A DNA stretch of 64,000 bases from Alsobacter ponti (GTDB lineage Bacteria > Pseudomonadota > Alphaproteobacteria > Rhizobiales > Beijerinckiaceae), in contig NZ_JANCLU010000003.1 in NCBI RefSeq assembly GCF_024294805.1, positions 235,222 to 299,221 on the forward strand, read 5' to 3'. The notes beneath the pieces were generated by a model. The model was not told where the DNA came from and did no database searches. It was given only the letters and a program-made list of their open reading frames with translations. The position numbers and the translations under genes are program-made. Below are positions 42,442 through 51,348 of the stretch, one piece after another (position 1 is the first letter of the stretch; each line of letters begins with the position of its first letter).

Positions 42442-43353
42442 TCAAATGCCGTGCATTTCCAGCAGCTCCCGGATCCGCCGCGCGCGGCTCGCGCCCGGAA
42501 CGAAGCCGACCTCCTCGCGCAGCCGCGTCACGTCGGCCACCATGCGGGGCGGCTCGCCCGGCCGGTCAGGGCGCGCGCCGATGCGCAGCAGGTCCGGCAG
42601 CCCGGCGGCCTCGGCGATCTCGCCCGCGAGCGCGGCGACGGCGATACCTTCGCCGCTGGCGACGTTGACCGCGCCCTCGACGCCGCAGGCGCACAGCGCC
42701 GCCAGAGCCGCGCCGGCGTCGACGCTCGACAGGAAATCGCGCACCTGCCGGCCCGCCCCGATCTCGGCAGGCCGCCCTTCGCGCAGGGCCGCGACGATGG
42801 AGGGCACAAGCCGCGCCTCGGGCTCGCCCGGCCCGAACAGGTGAAACAGCCGCCCCCAGGCGAAGGACAGGCCCCGTTCCGCGCTCAGCCGCGAGAGGCC
42901 GGCGAAACTCGCGGCCTTCGCCTCCCCGTAGGGAAAGGAGGGGGCAAGCGCATCGCCCTCGCGGCGGTCCGTCGCCCCGCCGTCCGACCAGTCATACTCG
43001 ACGCAGGTGCCGACGCCGACGAAGCGGCGAACCCCCGCGTCCGCCGCCGCCGCGCCCAGCGCCAGCGTCGCCTCGCGCCAGTCGGCGTTCTCTGGAGCGG
43101 TCCAGAACTTCCCGTGTTCGACATACCAGGCGGCGTGCAGCACGGCGTCCGGACAGACCCGCCGCAGCAGAGCGCGGGCCGCGCCGGCGTCGAGCAGGTC
43201 GCAGGCATGGGCGACGACGCCCGGCGCGTGGAGCTCCCGTCGGCCGGCGGCGTGGACCTCGAACCCCATGCGCGCCAGCGGCGCGAGGGCCTGGCGGCCG
43301 ATGAAGCCCGACGCGCCGGTGACGAGAACCCGCCGCGCGGGCGCGTCCGTCAT
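42442..43353 (-). CDS. NAD-dependent epimerase/dehydratase
   Basis: The 303-residue extended SDR has VLVTGASGFIGRQAL (~8-22) for NAD(P) and the catalytic YGEAK (~142-146) for Tyr/Lys. GVGTCVEYD supplies the upstream strand with the Ser/Thr position. It likely modifies a nucleotide sugar (4-epimerase/dehydratase/reductase type). Its ATG overlaps the stop of the GT41 gene (43350-43353), so it probably makes or alters the sugar donor for that enzyme. Confidence 0.86.
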   Translation of the reverse strand: MTDAPARRVLVTGASGFIGRQALAPLARMGFEVHAAGRRELHAPGVVAHACDLLDAGAARALLRRVCPDAVLHAAWYVEHGKFWTAPENADWREATLALGAAAADAGVRRFVGVGTCVEYDWSDGGATDRREGDALAPSFPYGEAKAASFAGLSRLSAERGLSFAWGRLFHLFGPGEPEARLVPSIVAALREGRPAEIGAGRQVRDFLSSVDAGAALAALCACGVEGAVNVASGEGIAVAALAGEIAEAAGLPDLLRIGARPDRPGEPPRMVADVTRLREEVGFVPGASRARRIRELLEMHGI

Positions 43354-45668
43354 GGCTGCTCGTCCATCCACTGCAGCAGTGTGGCCTCGAAGTCGCGCAC
43401 GAACAGGGTGGGGTTGCCGATGGGGTGAGCGCGCAGGCGCTCGCGCACCGTGCGGCGGAATTCGCCGCGCCAGCCCGTGCGGCCGGCCAGATCCACCGCC
43501 TTGGCGACGTAGCCGGCGCGATCGAAGGCGCAAAGCTCCGGCAGCCCGGCATTGTTGAGGTTGGAATAGGACAGGCGCTCGAAGAACGCCTCTCCCACCA
43601 GGGTGATCGCCGGAACGCCCATCCACAGCGTCTCGCAAGTGGTGGTGCCGCCCGTCTGCGGGAAGGTGTCGAGCGAAATGTCCATGCGGTTGTAGTGCGG
43701 CATGTGCGCGCCGCGCACACCGACGTGCAGGATGCGGTCCGCCGACACGCCGTGCGCCTCGAAGCGCTTCGCGAGGTTGTCGCGGAAGGCGGACACCGCG
43801 CTCTCCGGGCGCACGAAGAGGAACTTCGAGTTGGGCACGGCGCGCAGCACTTCGACCCAGGTCTCCAGCACCGCCGCGTTCATCTTGTAGGGGTTGTTCA
43901 TCGTCCCGAACGTGACGAAGCCGTTGCGCTCCTCGGGCGTCAGCGGGTCGACCAGGGGCATCGGCCGGAAGGTCGGCTGATCCAGCGCCACCCAGGTGCG
44001 AGGCATCAGGAACGGCTTCTCGACCAGCAGCGCCGGATCGCCGGGCTTGATGAACGGGTCCACGAGGATGCGGTCGATGGTGGAGAGCCCCGCCGAATGC
44101 GGATAACCGAGCCAGCTCGCCTGGCGCGGCGCGGGCTTCCACGCCATCACGTCGAGCTTGTTCATGTCGGTGGAGCCGCCCAGTTCGAACAGAATGTCGA
44201 GTTGGTCGTCGGCGATGAGCTGGGCGGCGTCGCGGTCGCCGATATGCGGCACGTGCCGGAAGCCGTCGACCCCGGCCGCGATGCGGTCCTGGATCGCGTC
44301 GGCCGGCTTCGTCGACCACGAATAAGCGTAAAATTCGAAGCGCGACTTGTCGTAGCGGGTCAGCAGGTCGACCGCGAAATAGGCGACCGGATGGTCGCGC
44401 AGATCGGACGACATGAACCCGACCCGCACCTTGGGGCGGCGCGCCGGGGCCGGCTTGCGGTTCACCGGGGTCTTGGCCGCGAGCACTTCCAGCCTCTCGG
44501 CCCAGGCGCGGTGATGGCGCACCAGGGAGCGGCGCTGCTGCGGCGTGCGCACCTGCCCCATCATGTGGTGCAGGGCCGCGATCTCGCCCGCCGACGCCCA
44601 GTAAGTCCCGAGCGCGTCGAACTCGCCCAGCGAGTCGGAGGCCTCGTAGTCCGCGTTGCGGATCAGGATGCCACGCAGCGTCTTGGCGTCCTGCAAATAG
44701 TTGCCGCCCATACCGAGCCGCTTGCGAGCGAGGTCGTAGGCGGCGGCGATGTTCTCCGCCTCTTTCGGCCCGCGCGTGCGGTCGAGGCTTTCGGCGAGTT
44801 CGGTGACGGTGCGGGTGTTGGCCGGCTCCAGTTTCATCGCCTCGGCGAAGTGGGTGTTGGCGCGGTCGCGGTCGACCGGGGCGAGGCTGCGGGCCATCTG
44901 CACGTGAAGCCATGCGACGCCGGGATTGAGCTTGATCAGGCGCTCGAGCAGGGCGATGGCGTCCTGCCGCCGCCCGGCGCGCCGTAGCAGGATGATCTGC
45001 GCGTCGACGAGGTCCTTGCGCGCGCCAAGCGCGGCGATGCCGCGCTCCAGCGTGGCCAGCGCATCCGGGTTGCGGCCCAGTTCGTCCTGCACCGCCGCCA
45101 TCTCGCGCCATGTGCCGACCTGCTTGGGGTCGAGCTTCAGCGAGGCCTCGAGGCGCGCCTGCGCCTTCTCCAGCTCGCCCAGGCAGCGATAGGCCGAGGC
45201 CAGCAGCCGCTGGTACTCGGCCGAGCGCGGGTCCTGCCGCGCGAGGCGCGTGAACACCTCCAGCGCCGGCTTGCCCTCGCGCCTCTGCAGGTGGACGTTG
45301 CCCCGGTTCACCCAGGGCGACGGGCTCTTCGGGTCGAGCTTGGCCGCCAGGTCGAACTGCTCAAGCGCCTCGTCGAAGCGCCCCAGCGCCTTCAGCGTCA
45401 CCCCGAGAAGATTGACGAGCGCGAAGTCCTTCGGCCGCCGCTCCAGCGCGGCGGACACGTGGGCCAGCGCCTCGTCGTGACGGCCCTGGTTGTGCAGCAG
45501 CACGCCGAGGTCGAACGCCGTCGAGCGCGGCAAGGCCTCGCCGGTGCTCTCGTGCAACGCGAGCGCTTGCGCCAGCGCGTCGCTGGCGTCGCGCAGCCGG
45601 CCGGCCTTGCGGGCTTCGACGGCGGTGGCGAGGAGGGTCTGGATGTCGGAAGAAGCGGTTTTGTCCAC
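43350..45668 (-). CDS. TPR protein with SPINDLY/O-GlcNAc-transferase-like glycosyltransferase domain (GT41)
   Basis: The 772-residue protein has TPR repeats (~1-290) and a spacer. The GT41 catalytic region (~400-765) has RVGFMSSDLRDHPVAYF, ELGGSTDMNKLDVMAWKPAP, WLGYPHSAGL, FGTMNNPYKMNAAVLETW, DTFPQTGGTTTCETLWMGVP and ERLSYSNLNNAGL. Such enzymes O-glycosylate Ser/Thr of proteins. The start is GTG at 45668 without an obvious RBS, so an internal start is possible. It is divergent from a TadG-like gene and coupled to an epimerase. Confidence 0.88.
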   Translation of the reverse strand: MDKTASSDIQTLLATAVEARKAGRLRDASDALAQALALHESTGEALPRSTAFDLGVLLHNQGRHDEALAHVSAALERRPKDFALVNLLGVTLKALGRFDEALEQFDLAAKLDPKSPSPWVNRGNVHLQRREGKPALEVFTRLARQDPRSAEYQRLLASAYRCLGELEKAQARLEASLKLDPKQVGTWREMAAVQDELGRNPDALATLERGIAALGARKDLVDAQIILLRRAGRRQDAIALLERLIKLNPGVAWLHVQMARSLAPVDRDRANTHFAEAMKLEPANTRTVTELAESLDRTRGPKEAENIAAAYDLARKRLGMGGNYLQDAKTLRGILIRNADYEASDSLGEFDALGTYWASAGEIAALHHMMGQVRTPQQRRSLVRHHRAWAERLEVLAAKTPVNRKPAPARRPKVRVGFMSSDLRDHPVAYFAVDLLTRYDKSRFEFYAYSWSTKPADAIQDRIAAGVDGFRHVPHIGDRDAAQLIADDQLDILFELGGSTDMNKLDVMAWKPAPRQASWLGYPHSAGLSTIDRILVDPFIKPGDPALLVEKPFLMPRTWVALDQPTFRPMPLVDPLTPEERNGFVTFGTMNNPYKMNAAVLETWVEVLRAVPNSKFLFVRPESAVSAFRDNLAKRFEAHGVSADRILHVGVRGAHMPHYNRMDISLDTFPQTGGTTTCETLWMGVPAITLVGEAFFERLSYSNLNNAGLPELCAFDRAGYVAKAVDLAGRTGWRGEFRRTVRERLRAHPIGNPTLFVRDFEATLLQWMDEQP

Positions 45669-45876
45669 GATGAACCGGTCTATCGCAAAGGTCTGGGCGG
45701 GATGATGGCCTGAAAAACCAGCCGAGAAAACGTCGGCGGCCCCTCTGAGCGGGATTGCGGACCCTCCCCGAGCGGGAGCGGGACCGCCCGCGGAGGCGCC
45801 TCAGCGGAAAATGGGGCTCAAATATTCAAAATTCATCAACTTCACAAACTTCAACCTGCGATTGCTATTCTGCAAT

Positions 45877-45905
45877 TTGACGCGTGCATTCCACGAATTT
45901 AGAAC
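45877..45905 (+). promoter_or_regulatory. Candidate sigma-70-type promoter for TadG-like gene 2
   Basis: TTGACG (45877-45882) and TAGAAC (45900-45905) are separated by exactly 17 bases, ~40 bases before the ATG at 45944, in an A+T-rich stretch. The -10 is a partial match. Confidence 0.4.
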
Positions 45906-45943
45906 TTGCAGGACTCCACAACCTGTTAGCGAGGGGCTGAGAG

Positions 45944-47461
45944 ATGTCGATTTCCGCTCCGCGGGGCAAGGCGGCCCGCTTCCGCCGCGACGAGAAAGGG
46001 GCGGTGCTGCCTCTGGTGGCGATCATGATCGTCGCGATCGTCGGCGGCGCTGGCATGGCGCTCGACATCAGCCGCTATTACTCCACTCAGAGCGCACTCC
46101 AGAAGGCGGCCGACGCCTACGCGCTCGCGGCGGCGGCGGAACTCGACGGCGGGTCGGACGCCATCACGCGGGCGACCACCGCCGTGGCGATGATGGACGC
46201 CAAGAACGCCATCGACAACGTGCTGCTCAGCATCGATCCCGCCACGTCGGTGCAGTTCTACGACACGCTGCCGGCCTCCGACGACACTTCGACCATGCCG
46301 ACCGCGCTCTCGAAGGACGCAACGGGGGCCAAGAAGGCCCGCTTCGTCGAAGTGACGGTGACGGGCACGGTGTCGACGCTCTTCCCGCTCCAGCTCGTCG
46401 GCTTCGGCGGCACGTCGCTCGGCTCCAACGCCCGCGCCGTGGCGGGATTCACGCAGGTGTTCTGCGAAGTGACGCCGATGTATGTCTGCACCGGCGACGA
46501 CAGCGCGGCGGGCCAGGAGAACATCCTGGCGAAGAACGCGGACGGCAGCTTCAAGTATGTCGGCCGGCAGATCACGCTGAAGCCGGACCCCGGCAGCGCC
46601 CAGGTGGCCGGCAATTACGGCTATCTCTCCTATGGCGGCAACGGTGTGCCGGACCTCGTCGAGGCGCTGGGGACCATCCGGCCCAAGGCCTGCTACACGA
46701 CCACCGGCGTCGACACCAAGACCGGCAACCCGCAGCCGGCGATCCGCGCGCTGAACACGCGGTTCGACATTTACGACGCCTCGCTGGGATCGGCGAAAAA
46801 CAACCAGGACTATTCCGCCGGCGGCAATGTCAGGAAGGGCTATTACCCCGACGCGCCGAAAGGCAACCAGCCCATCGACGACTGCAACACGACGAGCGCC
46901 GCCGGGCTCAACCCAGCCAGCGTCGTCAGCGGCAATCCCCCCGTGGCCCTGCCGCTCGACTCCAGCATGCCGGTGCAGGTCGGCAATGGCGGCTGGTCCG
47001 CGTCGCTCGCCACATATTTCAGCAAGAACTTCCCGTCGGCGACGAACCTTCCGACGTTTTCCACCCGTTTCGAGGCGTTCCAGTACGAAATCACCAACGG
47101 GCTGGCCAGCACCCGCACGGGCAATTTCGTGTACCAGACCGGTCCCAGCAAGCAGACGACCTACCCCGGCGAAGTGGGCGCGGCGGCCTGCAACCCGGTG
47201 AATTCGAGCACGCTCACCAGCCTCAACATGACGGCGACGGAGTTCGCGGTACGGCGGCGGCTGATCTACGCCGCGCTGATCGACTGCAAGAACGACATGA
47301 AGGGCGGCAAGAACACCGACGTTCCGGTGCAGGGCCTGGCCCGGCTGTTCGTGCTGCGGCCGGGGACCAACGACTCGATCGACGCCGAGTTCGTCGGCGT
47401 GGCGACGCCCAACGACTCGGTCGAGAAGGTCATCAAGGACATGGTCCAGCTCTACCGGTGA
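45944..47461 (+). CDS. TadG-like pilus-associated protein 2
   Basis: The 505-residue protein has a basic N-terminus, a helix (~20-40, VLPLVAIMIVAIVGGAGMAL) and DISRYYSTQSALQKAADAYALAAAAEL, the TadG/TadE-like signature. A large periplasmic domain with at least six Cys follows and contains no clear von Willebrand MIDAS motif. It may tether or regulate the Tad machine, or form a separate surface structure. The start is ATG at 45944 behind a G-rich site (GAGGGGCTGAGAG). It converges with the sterol-desaturase-like gene. Confidence 0.78.
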   Translation: MSISAPRGKAARFRRDEKGAVLPLVAIMIVAIVGGAGMALDISRYYSTQSALQKAADAYALAAAAELDGGSDAITRATTAVAMMDAKNAIDNVLLSIDPATSVQFYDTLPASDDTSTMPTALSKDATGAKKARFVEVTVTGTVSTLFPLQLVGFGGTSLGSNARAVAGFTQVFCEVTPMYVCTGDDSAAGQENILAKNADGSFKYVGRQITLKPDPGSAQVAGNYGYLSYGGNGVPDLVEALGTIRPKACYTTTGVDTKTGNPQPAIRALNTRFDIYDASLGSAKNNQDYSAGGNVRKGYYPDAPKGNQPIDDCNTTSAAGLNPASVVSGNPPVALPLDSSMPVQVGNGGWSASLATYFSKNFPSATNLPTFSTRFEAFQYEITNGLASTRTGNFVYQTGPSKQTTYPGEVGAAACNPVNSSTLTSLNMTATEFAVRRRLIYAALIDCKNDMKGGKNTDVPVQGLARLFVLRPGTNDSIDAEFVGVATPNDSVEKVIKDMVQLYR

Positions 47462-47477
47462 GCGGGCCCCGGCCCCC

Positions 47478-48290
47478 TCAGCCCGACGCCTCGCCAGCGC
47501 TCGGCGCGGCGGGGGCGGCCGCCTGCGCCGCCGCGCGCAGCGGATAGACGAGTTGCTGGTCGTAGCGCTGCGGCACCGGCTCGTCGACGCCGTAGCGCGA
47601 GGGCATCCGGTCGGGCATGAACAGCGTGCCGCCGATGGCGTCGAGGAAGGGGAGCTGGCCGGCGAAATTCTTGTCGTAGGCCTCTTGCTCGTTGGCGTGG
47701 TGCCAGTGATGGAAGCGCGGCGAGGCCAGCACCCATTTCAGCGGCCCGAAGTCCAGCCGAATATTGGCGTGAATGAGCACCGACTGCCACTGGTACGCCA
47801 CGCCCCAAACGAAGATCGCCATCTCCGAGAAGCCGAGCATGAACAGCGGCGCGAGCGAGGCCGTCTTGGTCAGGATCTGGTCGACGGGATGCACGCGGTG
47901 GCCGGCGAGCCAGTCCATTTCCTCGATACTGTGGTGAATGGCGTGGAAGCGCCACAGGAAGGGCGAGGCATGGAAGGCCCGGTGCGCGAGGTAGAAGCCG
48001 GTGTCGGCCACCACGAACGCCTCGATGACCTGCAGCCAGAGCGGCTGGCCGGCCACCGCCGCGCGCAGGGCGGCGGGCATGGCCCCCTGCAGCGCCGTCA
48101 GCACCAGCGTCAGGGCCACGACGAGCCCCAGCTTCACGACGACGCCGTTGACGAGCAGGAACACCACGTCGTTCAGCCAGTGCGCCCGCAGGCGCTTCTG
48201 CCCGGAGCGCAGCGGGATCAGGCCTTCCAGCGAGACGAAGACCAGCGCCACCAGCAGGAGCGTGCCGAGGTCGAAATACTGGCTCACCAT
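47478..48290 (-). CDS. Sterol desaturase/fatty-acid hydroxylase family protein
   Basis: The 270-residue membrane di-iron enzyme has about four helices and His clusters HRAFH (~107-111), HAIHHS (~121-126) and, near 200, HHWHHANEQEAYDKNF. It hydroxylates or desaturates a lipid (sterol, ceramide, carotenoid or ornithine-lipid type substrates are known in the family); the substrate is open. I chose the ATG at 48290 because GGGGGCGG stands upstream; 28 extra residues in the longer frame look non-coding. Confidence 0.85.
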   Translation of the reverse strand: MVSQYFDLGTLLLVALVFVSLEGLIPLRSGQKRLRAHWLNDVVFLLVNGVVVKLGLVVALTLVLTALQGAMPAALRAAVAGQPLWLQVIEAFVVADTGFYLAHRAFHASPFLWRFHAIHHSIEEMDWLAGHRVHPVDQILTKTASLAPLFMLGFSEMAIFVWGVAYQWQSVLIHANIRLDFGPLKWVLASPRFHHWHHANEQEAYDKNFAGQLPFLDAIGGTLFMPDRMPSRYGVDEPVPQRYDQQLVYPLRAAAQAAAPAAPSAGEASG

Positions 48291-48541
48291 GCGCCGCCCC
48301 CAAGGTCTCCGGGCGGGCGACGCAAGGCCGCCCGACGCGCCGGGCCGGGCCGGCGCGGTCAAATTGAAGACCATCGGGATTAATAACAGTCTTACGCCAC
48401 GCTTGAGTTAGGGGGCGCGCTGAGCATGACGTGACGCAAACGCCCCGGCAAAGTGACCGCGTGCGCCGCGACGCACGCCGTTCCGATGAAACGCCTCCTG
48501 CTCCGCCAATATTCCGCGCGGAATCCGGCGTCGAACACCGC

Positions 48542-48588
48542 CGCGATCGGTTCATCCGCCCAATGTTCGCGCGCGATCGGTTCTTCCG
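48542..48588. repeat. Pair of 17-base direct repeats, candidate operator
   Basis: CGCGATCGGTTCATCCG (48542-48558) and CGCGATCGGTTCTTCCG (48572-48588) differ at one base and start exactly 30 bases apart, about three helical turns. The distance to the desaturase start is ~250 bases. Confidence 0.55.
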
Positions 48589-48604
48589 ATGGAACAACGG
48601 AGAC

Positions 48605-48647
48605 GGCGCGGCCGGGTCGGCGGGCTCGCGCCCCGGCCGGCCGCGCC
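48605..48647 (-). terminator. GC hairpin downstream of the aldehyde dehydrogenase gene
   Basis: A perfect 11-bp stem (48605-48615 with 48637-48647, loop 21) begins 15 bases after the stop at 48663 on the minus strand. No T-run follows. Confidence 0.4.
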
Positions 48648-48662
48648 GGATTCAACCCGAGG

Positions 48663-50108
48663 TTACGAGAGCCCGAGGCACCCGTATTTGACGTTGAGGT
48701 AGTCGTCGAGGCCGTACTTGGACCCTTCGCGGCCCATGCCGGATTCCTTGACGCCGCCGAACGGGGCGACCTCGGTGGTGATGACGCCGGCGTTGATGCC
48801 GACCTGGCCGTATTGCAGCCCCTCCATCACGCGGAAGGCCCGCCCGAGGTCGCGCGTGTAGGCGTAGGCGGCGAGGCCGAACTCGGTGTCGTTGGCCATG
48901 GCGATGGCCTGCTCCTCGGTGTCGAACCGGAACAGCGGGGCGAGCGGCCCGAACGTCTCCTCCTTCGCCACCGCCATCGCCGGCGTGACGCCGGTGACGA
49001 TGGTGGGCTCGAAGAACGAGCCGCCCAGCGCGTGGCGCTTGCCGCCGGTGAGCACCTTCGCGCCCTTGCCGAGCGCGTCGGCGATGTGCTCCTCGACCTT
49101 GCGGACCGCCTTGTCGTCGATCAGCGGACCCTGGGTGACGCCCGCCTCCAGCCCGTTGCCGACCTTGAGGTCGCGCACCGCCTTGGCGAAGCGCTCGGCG
49201 AAGGCGTCGTAGACGCCGGCCTGGACGATGAACCGGTTGGCGCACACGCAGGTCTGCCCGGTGTTGCGGTACTTGGAGCCGATGGCCCCTTCCACCGCCG
49301 CGTCGAGGTCGGCGTCGTCGAAGACGAGGAACGGCGCGTTGCCGCCCAGCTCCATGGAGACGCGCTTCATGGTGCCGGCCGCCTGGGCCATCAGCATCTT
49401 GCCGATCTCGGTGGAGCCGGTGAACGTGATCTTCTTCACGGTCGGGTTGGCGGTCAGCTCGCCGCCGATGGCGGAGGCCGAGCCGGTGACGATGTTGATG
49501 ACGCCCGGCGGAATGCCCGCCTCCTCGGCCAGCAGCCCCCAGGCGATGGCGGAATAGGGCGTCTGGCTGGCCGGCTTGGTCACCACCGTGCAGCCCGCCG
49601 CCAGCGCCGCGCCGAGCTTGCGCGACAGCATCGATGACGGGAAGTTCCACGGCGTGATCGCCGCCACCACGCCCACCGGCTCGCGCGTGACGAGGATGCG
49701 GCGGTTGGCCCAGGGCGAGGGGATGGTGTCGCCGTAGACGCGGCGCGCCTCCTCGGCGAACCACTGCACGTAGGCGGCGCTGATGGCGATCTCGCCCCGC
49801 GCCTCGGCCAGCGGCTTGCCCTGCTCGGTGGTGAGCAGGACGGCCAGCTCCTCCTTGTTCTTCTCGAGGGCGGCGGCGAGCTTGCGCAGCTTCTCGGCGC
49901 GCTCGGCCGCCGTCGTGCGGCTCCAGCCCTGGAAGGCCTTGGCGGCCGCCGCGACGGCGCGGCGCGTCTCCGCCGCCCCGGCGTTGGGCACGCGGCCGAT
50001 GACCTCGCCGGTCGCCGGATTGTTGACCTCGAAGGTCGCCCCGCTGTCGGCCCCGACCCATTCGCCGCCGATCAGGTTCGCCTCGCGCTGGAAGGGGAGC
50101 CCGCTCAT
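48663..50108 (-). CDS. gabD: NAD(P)-dependent succinate-semialdehyde dehydrogenase-like aldehyde dehydrogenase
   Basis: The 481-residue ALDH has ITPWNFPSSMLSRKLGAALAAGCTVV, FTGSTEIGK, the catalytic Glu in MELGGNAP and the catalytic Cys in NTGQTCVCANRF. KEETFGPLAPLF and APFGGVKESGMGREGSKYG complete the C-terminal part, typical of GabD (SSADH family I). It likely oxidises succinate semialdehyde, with glutarate semialdehyde or other short aldehydes as alternatives. GGAGGTGA precedes the ATG at 50108. It is divergent from the nitronate-monooxygenase-like gene. Confidence 0.88.
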   Translation of the reverse strand: MSGLPFQREANLIGGEWVGADSGATFEVNNPATGEVIGRVPNAGAAETRRAVAAAAKAFQGWSRTTAAERAEKLRKLAAALEKNKEELAVLLTTEQGKPLAEARGEIAISAAYVQWFAEEARRVYGDTIPSPWANRRILVTREPVGVVAAITPWNFPSSMLSRKLGAALAAGCTVVTKPASQTPYSAIAWGLLAEEAGIPPGVINIVTGSASAIGGELTANPTVKKITFTGSTEIGKMLMAQAAGTMKRVSMELGGNAPFLVFDDADLDAAVEGAIGSKYRNTGQTCVCANRFIVQAGVYDAFAERFAKAVRDLKVGNGLEAGVTQGPLIDDKAVRKVEEHIADALGKGAKVLTGGKRHALGGSFFEPTIVTGVTPAMAVAKEETFGPLAPLFRFDTEEQAIAMANDTEFGLAAYAYTRDLGRAFRVMEGLQYGQVGINAGVITTEVAPFGGVKESGMGREGSKYGLDDYLNVKYGCLGLS

Positions 50109-50277
50109 CGTCACCTCCGTCGCGGGCCGTCCGCCCGCTCTGTGTTCCATGCCCGCCGGTCCGTCCGGCCGCGCGGGTTCGCCCGCTGTTGTGCTGAAAA
50201 GGGCGCGGCTTGTCCAGAATCCGCTTGCCGCCGCCCCTCCCCGCGCCTTGGATAAGCCGCCGCAGGAGAGACGCCCC

Positions 50278-51219
50278 GTGACGATGCCGAACGTGTTCCA
50301 GGGCCGGCTGGCCGTTCCGGCCATCGCCGCGCCGATGTTCCTCGTGTCCGGGCCGGACCTCGTGGTGGCGTGCTGCCGCGCCGGCGTGGTCGGCGCCTTC
50401 CCGGCGCTCAACCAGCGCACGGCGGAGGGCTACGCCCAGTGGCTGGTCGAGATCGAGGAGAAGCTGGCGGTGCCCTCCGACGCCGGCGGCCACCTGCCCG
50501 CCCCGTTCGCGGTGAACCTGATCGTCCACAAGTCCAACACCCGCCTGCGGCAGGACCTCGAGGCGACGGTGGCCCATGCCGTGCCGCTGGTGATCACCTC
50601 GCTCGGCGCGGTTCCGGACGTCGTCGACGCGGTGCATTCCTATGGCGGGCTCGTGTTCCACGACGTCATCAACATGCGTCACGCGGAGAAGGCGGTGCAG
50701 GCCGGCGTCGACGGGCTGATCGCCGTGTGCGCGGGCGCGGGCGGCCACGCCGGGGCGCTGAGCCCGTTCGCGCTGGTGTCCGAGATCCGGAGCATCTTCG
50801 GCGGCACGGTCGTGCTGTCGGGGGCGATGTCGACGGGCGCGCACATCGCGGCGGCGCGCATGATGGGCGCGGACCTCGCCTATCTCGGCACGCGCTTCAT
50901 CGCCACGCGCGAGAGCCTCGCGCCCGAGCCTTACAAGCAGATGCTGCTCGACACGCGGGCGGCGGACATTCTCTACACGCCGGCGATCAGCGGCGTGGCC
51001 GCCAACTTCCTGCGTCCCTCCATCGCCGCCGCCGGGCTCGACCCGGACAACCTTGCCGGCCACGGCCGCATGGACCTCTCCGAGGAGGCCAAGGCGTGGA
51101 AGACCATCTGGTCGGCCGGCCAGGGCGTCGGCAGCGTCACCGACGTGCCCGGCGCGGCCGAATTGTGCGAGCGGCTGGCGCGGGAATACCAGGAGGCCAG
51201 GCGAAAGCTCGACTTCTGA
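50278..51219 (+). CDS. Nitronate monooxygenase/enoyl-reductase-II-like FMN protein
   Basis: The 313-residue TIM-barrel flavoprotein has PAIAAPMFLVSGPDLVVACCRAGVVGAFPALN, VCAGAGGHAGALSPFAL, VVLSGAMSTGAHIAAARMMGADLAYLGTRF and ITSLGAVPDVVDAV. It belongs to the nitropropane dioxygenase/FabK-like family and uses FMN; the natural substrate is unknown. I chose the GTG at 50278 because AGGAGAG lies 7 bases upstream, whereas the ATG two codons later would be 13 bases away. Confidence 0.85.
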   Translation: MTMPNVFQGRLAVPAIAAPMFLVSGPDLVVACCRAGVVGAFPALNQRTAEGYAQWLVEIEEKLAVPSDAGGHLPAPFAVNLIVHKSNTRLRQDLEATVAHAVPLVITSLGAVPDVVDAVHSYGGLVFHDVINMRHAEKAVQAGVDGLIAVCAGAGGHAGALSPFALVSEIRSIFGGTVVLSGAMSTGAHIAAARMMGADLAYLGTRFIATRESLAPEPYKQMLLDTRAADILYTPAISGVAANFLRPSIAAAGLDPDNLAGHGRMDLSEEAKAWKTIWSAGQGVGSVTDVPGAAELCERLAREYQEARRKLDF

Positions 51220-51348
51220 GCCGGCCGCGCCGGCGAATTTGACGGATTTCGCCCGTATTTGATCGGCCTTGAAGTGGGTGCGCGGTCAATGCTATCGCCC
51301 TGCGCTGGGGACGGTTTCAAGGCCTCCCCGTTGGAGGAGACCCCCGTC

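Larger units (their letters stand above)
48291..48662. other. 372-base intergenic region between gabD-like gene and sterol-desaturase-like gene
   Basis: Both neighbours are read leftward, so this stretch holds the end of the aldehyde-dehydrogenase transcript and the promoter of the desaturase. It contains a GC hairpin (48605-48647) and two 17-base near-identical direct repeats (48542 and 48572). I see no convincing gene. Confidence 0.5.
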
